From NCBI RefSeq assembly GCF_019799945.1, contig NZ_JABGCH010000009.1:62001-126000 (forward strand): DNA of 64,000 bases, in the 5' to 3' direction. Origin of the DNA: Modestobacter marinus. GTDB taxonomy: Bacteria; Actinomycetota; Actinomycetes; Mycobacteriales; Geodermatophilaceae. The notes below the pieces were generated by a model. The model ran no database searches, had not been told where the DNA came from, and was given only the letters and a program-made list of their open reading frames with translations. How positions within the stretch are numbered: position 1 is the first letter of the stretch; every line of letters starts with the position of its first letter. Below are positions 60,487 to 64,000 of this stretch, in pieces. The translations under genes and the position numbers were made by a program.

Positions 60487-61688
60487 TTCTCGACACCCTC
60501 CCAGTTCGGGTTCTCCCAGGTCACGGTGCCGCCCATGCCGATGCCGATGCACATGGCGGTGAGGCCGTAGCGGATGTCGGGCCGCTCGGCGAACTGGCGG
60601 GACAGCTGCGTCATCAGCCGCACGCCGGAGGAGGCCAGCGGGTGGCCGACGGCGATGGCGCCGCCCCAGGGGTTGACCCGCCCGTCGTCGTCGGCGATGC
60701 CGAAGTGGTCGAGGAACGCCAGCACCTGGACGGCGAAGGCCTCGTTCAGCTCGAACAGGCCGATGTCCTCGATGGACAGCCCGGTTCGGGCCAGCGCCTT
60801 CTCGGTCGAGGGGATCGGGCCGACGCCCATGACCTCCGGCTCGACGCCGGCGAAGCCGTAGCCGACCAGCCGCATGCCGATGGTCAGCCCGAGCTCGCGG
60901 GCGACGTCCTCGGCGGCCAGCAGGCAGCCGGTGGCGCCGTCGTTGAGGCCGGCGGCGTTGCCCGCGGTGACGGAGCCGTGCGGGCGGAACGGGGTCTTCA
61001 GCGAGGCCAGCCCGTCGAGCGTGGTGTCCGGGCGGGGTGGCTCGTCGACCGTGGCCAGGCCCCAGCCGTGCTCGGTGGACCGGGTGGCCACCGGGACGAG
61101 CTCCGGGCCGATCTGGCCCGCTGCCACGGCCGTGGCGTACTTCTGTTGGCTGGCCAGGGCGAACGCGTCGGCCCGCTCCTTGGTCAGGTGCGGGAAGCGG
61201 TCGTGCAGGTTCTCCGCCGTGGCCCCCATGACCAGCGCCGAGGAGTCGACGATCTTCTCGCTGACGAACCGGGGGTTCGGGTCGACGCCCTCGCCCATCG
61301 GGTGGTGGCCCATGTGCTCGACGCCGCCGGCGATCGCCACGTCGTAGGCGCCGAAGGCGATGCCGGACGCCGTGGTGGTCACCGCGGTCATCGCGCCGGC
61401 GCACATCCGGTCGATCGCGTAGCCGGGGACGGACCTCGGCAGGCCGGCGAGCAGCGCGGCGGTGCGCCCGATGGTCAGGCCCTGGTCGCCGATCTGGGTG
61501 GTGGCCGCGATCGCGACCTCGTCGACCCGGTCGGCCGGCAGGGACGGGTTGCGGCGCATCAGTTCGCGGATGCAGCGCACGACCAGGTCGTCGGCGCGCG
61601 TCTCGGCGTAGATGCCCTTCGGGCCGGCCTTGCCGAAGGGGGTGCGCACGCCGTCGACGAAGACGACCTCGCGCAGCGAGCGGGACAT
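60483..61688 (-). CDS. acetyl-CoA acyltransferase (thiolase)
   Basis: 401 residues. ATG 61688 with CGGAGG 3-4 nt upstream. Thiolase fold: MSRSLREVVFVDGVRTPFGK, nucleophile Cys in YAIDRMCAGAMTAVT (about residue 92), GGVEHMGHHPMGEGVDPNP, the NEAFAVQVLAF and VNPWGGAIAVGHPLASSGVR signatures (His), and a late catalytic Cys in YGLTAMCIGIGMGGTV. Last step of beta-oxidation, coupled to the FadB-like product through the 4-nt gene overlap, so they form one trifunctional unit. Confidence 0.93.
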   Translation of the reverse strand: MSRSLREVVFVDGVRTPFGKAGPKGIYAETRADDLVVRCIRELMRRNPSLPADRVDEVAIAATTQIGDQGLTIGRTAALLAGLPRSVPGYAIDRMCAGAMTAVTTTASGIAFGAYDVAIAGGVEHMGHHPMGEGVDPNPRFVSEKIVDSSALVMGATAENLHDRFPHLTKERADAFALASQQKYATAVAAGQIGPELVPVATRSTEHGWGLATVDEPPRPDTTLDGLASLKTPFRPHGSVTAGNAAGLNDGATGCLLAAEDVARELGLTIGMRLVGYGFAGVEPEVMGVGPIPSTEKALARTGLSIEDIGLFELNEAFAVQVLAFLDHFGIADDDGRVNPWGGAIAVGHPLASSGVRLMTQLSRQFAERPDIRYGLTAMCIGIGMGGTVTWENPNWEGVEK

Positions 61689-61842
61689 GGGACCTCCGCG
61701 GTGGGTTGCGTGCCGCCCCGGGGGGAGGACCGGCCGCACAGAAGTTACCTGCCGGTAACCGCCAGGCCAATGCACCTCCTCGACACGGGTGAGACGGGCG
61801 CCCGCCCCGTACGATCTGCCCCTCGCGATGGGCGGAGGCGTC

Positions 61843-62688
61843 ATGGGCGGCAGGCGGACGGCGCTGCGGCGACTGGTGCCCTGGGCCGCCGTGGGGCTGC
61901 CGCTGGTCGACGCGCTGCCGGTGCTCACCGGGGTCCTGCCCGTGGCGGCCGGCATCGCCGCCGCCGTGGTCCTCGAGGCCGCGCTCGCGATCGTCGTCGT
62001 CGCCGGGTGGGTGGTCTTCCGACGGGCCTGGTGGACGGCTCGGGCACGGGGCGACCGGCGGTCCGAGGCGCTGCTCGCCGGGCTGGCGGCCACGGCGCCC
62101 CCGCTGCTGGTCCGGCTGGTCCGCGCCGAGGTGGGCCTGTGGCAGTCGCTGTGGTGGGCCGTGCGCCGCCGCCGGGCCGTCACACCGGGCCAGACGGCGT
62201 TCTCCGCCACGTCCCGCATCGGCGTGATGCTGTGGGCGACCATCGCGCTCACGCCGGTGGAGATGGCCGCCGTCCACGTGCTGCTGCCGTGGCAGTCGGT
62301 GCGGGTCGTCGTGCTCGTGGTGAGCCTGGTGTCGCTGGTGTGGATGGTGGGCTTCGCGTTGGCGCTCCAGCAGCGTCCGCACGTGCTGGACAGCGAGCGG
62401 CTGATCGTGCGCTTCGGATCCCTCCGGGAGGTCGTCGTCCGGCTCGCCGACGTCGTCGACGCCCGCGCCGCGACCACCGTCGACCACCGGCGGAGCCTGG
62501 AGGTCGCCGACAGGCGGGTGGCCCTGTCGGTGCTGGGCGAGTCGAGCGTGCGCCTGCAGCTGCGCCCCGGGGCCGCGGTCGGCCTCGACGGCGGGTCGGT
62601 GGCCGCCGAGCAGGTGCTGTTCTTCGCCGACGACCCGCGCGGCCTCGTCCGTGCGCTGCGCGCGCTGGTCGCGGAGTCCGCCGCGTGA
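61843..62688 (+). CDS. membrane protein of unknown function
   Basis: 281 residues from ATG 61843 (GGAGG 4 nt upstream; ATG 61828 is possible). Predicted helices at about residues 8-28, 32-62 and two more at 125-145 and 150-175 (LVPWAAVGLPLVDALPVLTG, VLEAALAIVVVAGWVVF, IGVMLWATIALTPVEM, VVVLVVSLVSLVWMVGFALA). The C-terminal ~100 residues are cytoplasmic (PHVLDSERLIVRFGSLREVV) and Arg/Glu-rich. No family recognised. Stop overlaps the DUF1697 start (GTGA). Confidence 0.75.
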   Translation: MGGRRTALRRLVPWAAVGLPLVDALPVLTGVLPVAAGIAAAVVLEAALAIVVVAGWVVFRRAWWTARARGDRRSEALLAGLAATAPPLLVRLVRAEVGLWQSLWWAVRRRRAVTPGQTAFSATSRIGVMLWATIALTPVEMAAVHVLLPWQSVRVVVLVVSLVSLVWMVGFALALQQRPHVLDSERLIVRFGSLREVVVRLADVVDARAATTVDHRRSLEVADRRVALSVLGESSVRLQLRPGAAVGLDGGSVAAEQVLFFADDPRGLVRALRALVAESAA

Positions 62689-63221
62689 CGCGCTTAGTGC
62701 TGCTGCTGCGCGGCATCAACGTCGGCCGCGCCCACCGCATCGGGATGGCGGACCTGCGGGAGCTGCTGCGCGCAGAGGGGCACGGCGATGTCGCCACCGT
62801 GCTGCAGAGCGGCAACGTGGTCCTGGACTCGCACCTGCCGCCCGGCGAGCTGGCGCGCTCGGTGGAGCGGGCACTGGAGCGGCGGTTCGGGTTCCCGGTG
62901 CCGACCGTCGTCCGGACCGCCGACGAGCTCCTCGGGGTCGTCGCGAAGGACCCGCTCGGTGCGGTCGCCACGGACCCGACGCGCTACGTCGTCAGCTTCT
63001 TCGCCGAGGTGCTGCCCGCTGAAGTGGACGAGTTCCTCCGTGGCGTGGACCCGGGCGACGACGCCTTCGCGGTCGACGGCCGTGAGCTCTACCTGTGGTG
63101 CCCGCACGGCCAGCTGAAGAGCCCGCTCGCCGCGGCCCTGGGCAAGCGCCGTGGTGGCCCGGTCGGCACTGCGCGCAACTGGGCCACCGTCGGCAAGATG
63201 GCGGACCTCCTGCAGCGCTGA
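62685..63221 (+). CDS. DUF1697 family protein
   Basis: 178 residues from GTG 62685. RLVLLLRGINVGRAHRIGMADLREL and VATVLQSGNVVLDS identify DUF1697 (PF08002): LLRGINVGG-like motif, Gln-Ser-Gly-Asn, then YVVSFFAEVLPAE and LYLWCPHGQLKSPLAAALGK and RNWATVGKMADLL near the end. Soluble two-domain protein of unknown function. Coupled to the preceding membrane-protein gene. Confidence 0.9.
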   Translation: MTRLVLLLRGINVGRAHRIGMADLRELLRAEGHGDVATVLQSGNVVLDSHLPPGELARSVERALERRFGFPVPTVVRTADELLGVVAKDPLGAVATDPTRYVVSFFAEVLPAEVDEFLRGVDPGDDAFAVDGRELYLWCPHGQLKSPLAAALGKRRGGPVGTARNWATVGKMADLLQR

Positions 63222-63267
63222 GCCGATCCGGCCGCGAATCTCGTGGACGACGCCGCGCGGGCGGAGC

Positions 63268-63273
63268 TACCGT
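63268..63273 (+). promoter_or_regulatory. -10 box before small ORF (leaderless)
   Basis: TACCGT 6 nt before GTG 63280, the same layout as proven-looking leaderless genes elsewhere in the window. Confidence 0.45.
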
Positions 63274-63279
63274 CGGCCC

Positions 63280-63354
63280 GTGCTCCAGCACCTGACCTCC
63301 TTCGTCCGCCCCCGGCTGCCGCGCAGCCGTGGGGGCGCCGAGGTCTGCCGGTAG
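63280..63354 (+). CDS. possible leader peptide upstream of the PheS-related gene
   Basis: 24 codons, GTG to TAG: begins MLQHLTSFVRPRLPRSRG and ends AEVCR. It starts right behind a TACCGT box and a strong GC stem (near 63307-63340) forms inside it. 66 bp separate its stop from the next gene. Length, leaderless start and internal hairpin are like ribosome-mediated attenuators, but no run of one amino acid is present. Confidence 0.35.
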   Translation: MLQHLTSFVRPRLPRSRGGAEVCR

Positions 63355-63420
63355 CCCGTCGCGGAGCCGTCGGCTGGGGGTGATGCCCTCCTCCCCGCCG
63401 ACCACCCGAGAGGGACTCCC

Positions 63421-64000
63421 GTGACCACCTTGCTCTCCACCTCCGACCTCCAGGTCGCGCTCGAGCTGCGCGACCTGTCCGACCCCGCCCACGGTCCGCA
63501 CGCGATGCAGCCGCTGCTCGACGACGTGCTCGCGGCCCTGACCGGTGCCTGGCGCTGCCGCGTGGACGTGCGGCGACACCGGCCGCTGGTCAGCGTCGAG
63601 GACAACTACGACCGCCTCGGCTACGCCACCACCGACGTCACCCGCGACGCCCGCTACAGCCGCTACGTCGCCGAGACGGTCATGCTGCGCAGCCACACGA
63701 CCGCCGGCGTCCCGCCCGCCCTCCGGGCGCTGGCCGCCGCGCACACCGGCGATGCCGAGGTGGACGTGCTGCTGGCGTTGCCCGGGCTGTGCTATCGCCG
63801 GGACAGCATCGACCGGCTGCACGTGGGCACGCCGCACCAGCTCGACCTGTGGCGGATCACCACCGTCGGCGCCGCCGGCCGGCGATGGAACGCCGGCGAC
63901 CTGCAGGAGATGGTCGAGCTGGTCGTCGGCGCCGTCCTGCCCGGGGCACGCGCGCGCACCTCGCCGGCCCGGCATCCGTACACCACGCACGGTCTGCAGG
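63421..64000 (+). CDS. PheS-related class II aminoacyl-tRNA-synthetase-like protein, 3'-truncated by window edge
   Basis: 193 residues visible, no stop before the edge. GTG 63421 follows GAGAGGGA. The N-terminal ~60 residues are unlike PheS. Then VEDNYDRLGYATTDVTRDARYSRYVAE, VMLRSHTTAGVPPALRALAA (PheS: Leu-Arg-Thr-His-Thr-Ser), and motif 2 LPGLCYRRDSIDRLHVGTPHQLDLW (PheS: Gly-x-x-Tyr-Arg-x-Asp...Thr-His...His-Gln) are clear class II synthetase core, ending HPYTTHGLQ. It is not the housekeeping PheS, which has an N-terminal coiled coil. Matches the group called PheS-related mystery ligase (SrmL); function unknown. Confidence 0.7.
   Translation, partial: MTTLLSTSDLQVALELRDLSDPAHGPHAMQPLLDDVLAALTGAWRCRVDVRRHRPLVSVEDNYDRLGYATTDVTRDARYSRYVAETVMLRSHTTAGVPPALRALAAAHTGDAEVDVLLALPGLCYRRDSIDRLHVGTPHQLDLWRITTVGAAGRRWNAGDLQEMVELVVGAVLPGARARTSPARHPYTTHGLQ

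Noticed and set aside
58399-62487. 1362-codon minus-strand open frame
   Set aside because: The FadB-like protein starts at GTG 60486; the upstream part is a shifted frame of the thiolase gene.
63222-63420. T-box riboswitch before the PheS-related gene
   Set aside because: No T-box sequence (TGGNACCGCGG-like) or specifier loop is visible; only the small ORF and hairpin.
1-64000. tRNA, rRNA, CRISPR, insertion sequence or prophage genes
   Set aside because: None recognised: no regularly spaced repeats, transposase or integrase motifs, or cloverleaf-like sequences.

Overview
The window is a very GC-rich (by eye above 70 %) actinobacterial chromosome segment. Codon use, frequent GTG starts and gene content fit the Geodermatophilaceae and relatives (Blastococcus, Geodermatophilus, Modestobacter); this is an inference. 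No rRNA, tRNA, CRISPR array, prophage or insertion sequence was seen. From about 40.6 to 58 kb, gene content and order closely follow the M. tuberculosis dxs1 - Rv2689c - Rv2690c - ceoB/ceoC - Rv2693c to Rv2696c - dut - Rv2699c - cei - suhB - ppgK - sigA block. IdeR and a SigB-like factor, neighbours of that block in mycobacteria, lie at 12.8-18.8 kb. It is therefore a conserved housekeeping core interrupted by an accessory stretch.

Layout. 0-3.1 kb: 3' end of an M20 peptidase gene, a YibE/F membrane protein, a methyltransferase and a DksA-type zinc protein. 3.1-8.1 kb: a tightly overlapping minus-strand operon (GT4, methyltransferase, alpha/alpha-toroid 'prenyltransferase-like' protein, two GT2 enzymes) that looks like an uncharacterised glycan or glycolipid pathway. 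8.2-12.6 kb: Dabb protein, lipoprotein, DUF4192 protein, S9 peptidase. 12.8-18.8 kb: IdeR, an AcuC-type deacylase paired with a GNAT/acyl-CoA-ligase-like protein, and SigB. 19-23.3 kb: Dtd, a methyltransferase divergent from a LuxR-type regulator, and an AI-2E-family permease.

23.3-31 kb is accessory: a TetR regulator with a clear operator divergent from DUF4386 and membrane genes, pirin, a decayed HxlR regulator next to an FMN reductase, an AhpD-like protein, GNAT, a flavin monooxygenase, a DHFR-like reductase and at least two gene remnants. 31-40.5 kb: GTP-dependent PEPCK, TspO, HhH-GPD protein, DUF3099, DUF3039, YihY/BrkB, a VanW/peptidoglycan-binding protein, a small zinc protein and a secreted zinc peptidase.

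40.6-58.4 kb: SigA with its promoter, polyphosphate glucokinase, inositol monophosphatase, a LytR_C protein, an aminoglycoside-phosphotransferase-like protein, DUF4193, dUTPase, DUF3710, hydrolase, OB-fold protein, DUF3159, two TrkA-type K+ channel regulators divergent from a KimA-like permease, a TrmA-like RNA methyltransferase, Dxs and a thiamine-binding protein. 58.4-64 kb: a fatty-acid beta-oxidation pair (FadB-like plus thiolase), a membrane protein, DUF1697, and the 5' part of a PheS-related class II synthetase-like gene preceded by a possible leader peptide.

Three features recur. Many genes have a TANNNT/CANNNT -10 box 6-8 nt before the start codon, as expected of leaderless transcripts. 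A short AAGGACC-containing repeat sits directly after stop codons. Convergent gene pairs are often separated by strong hairpins.
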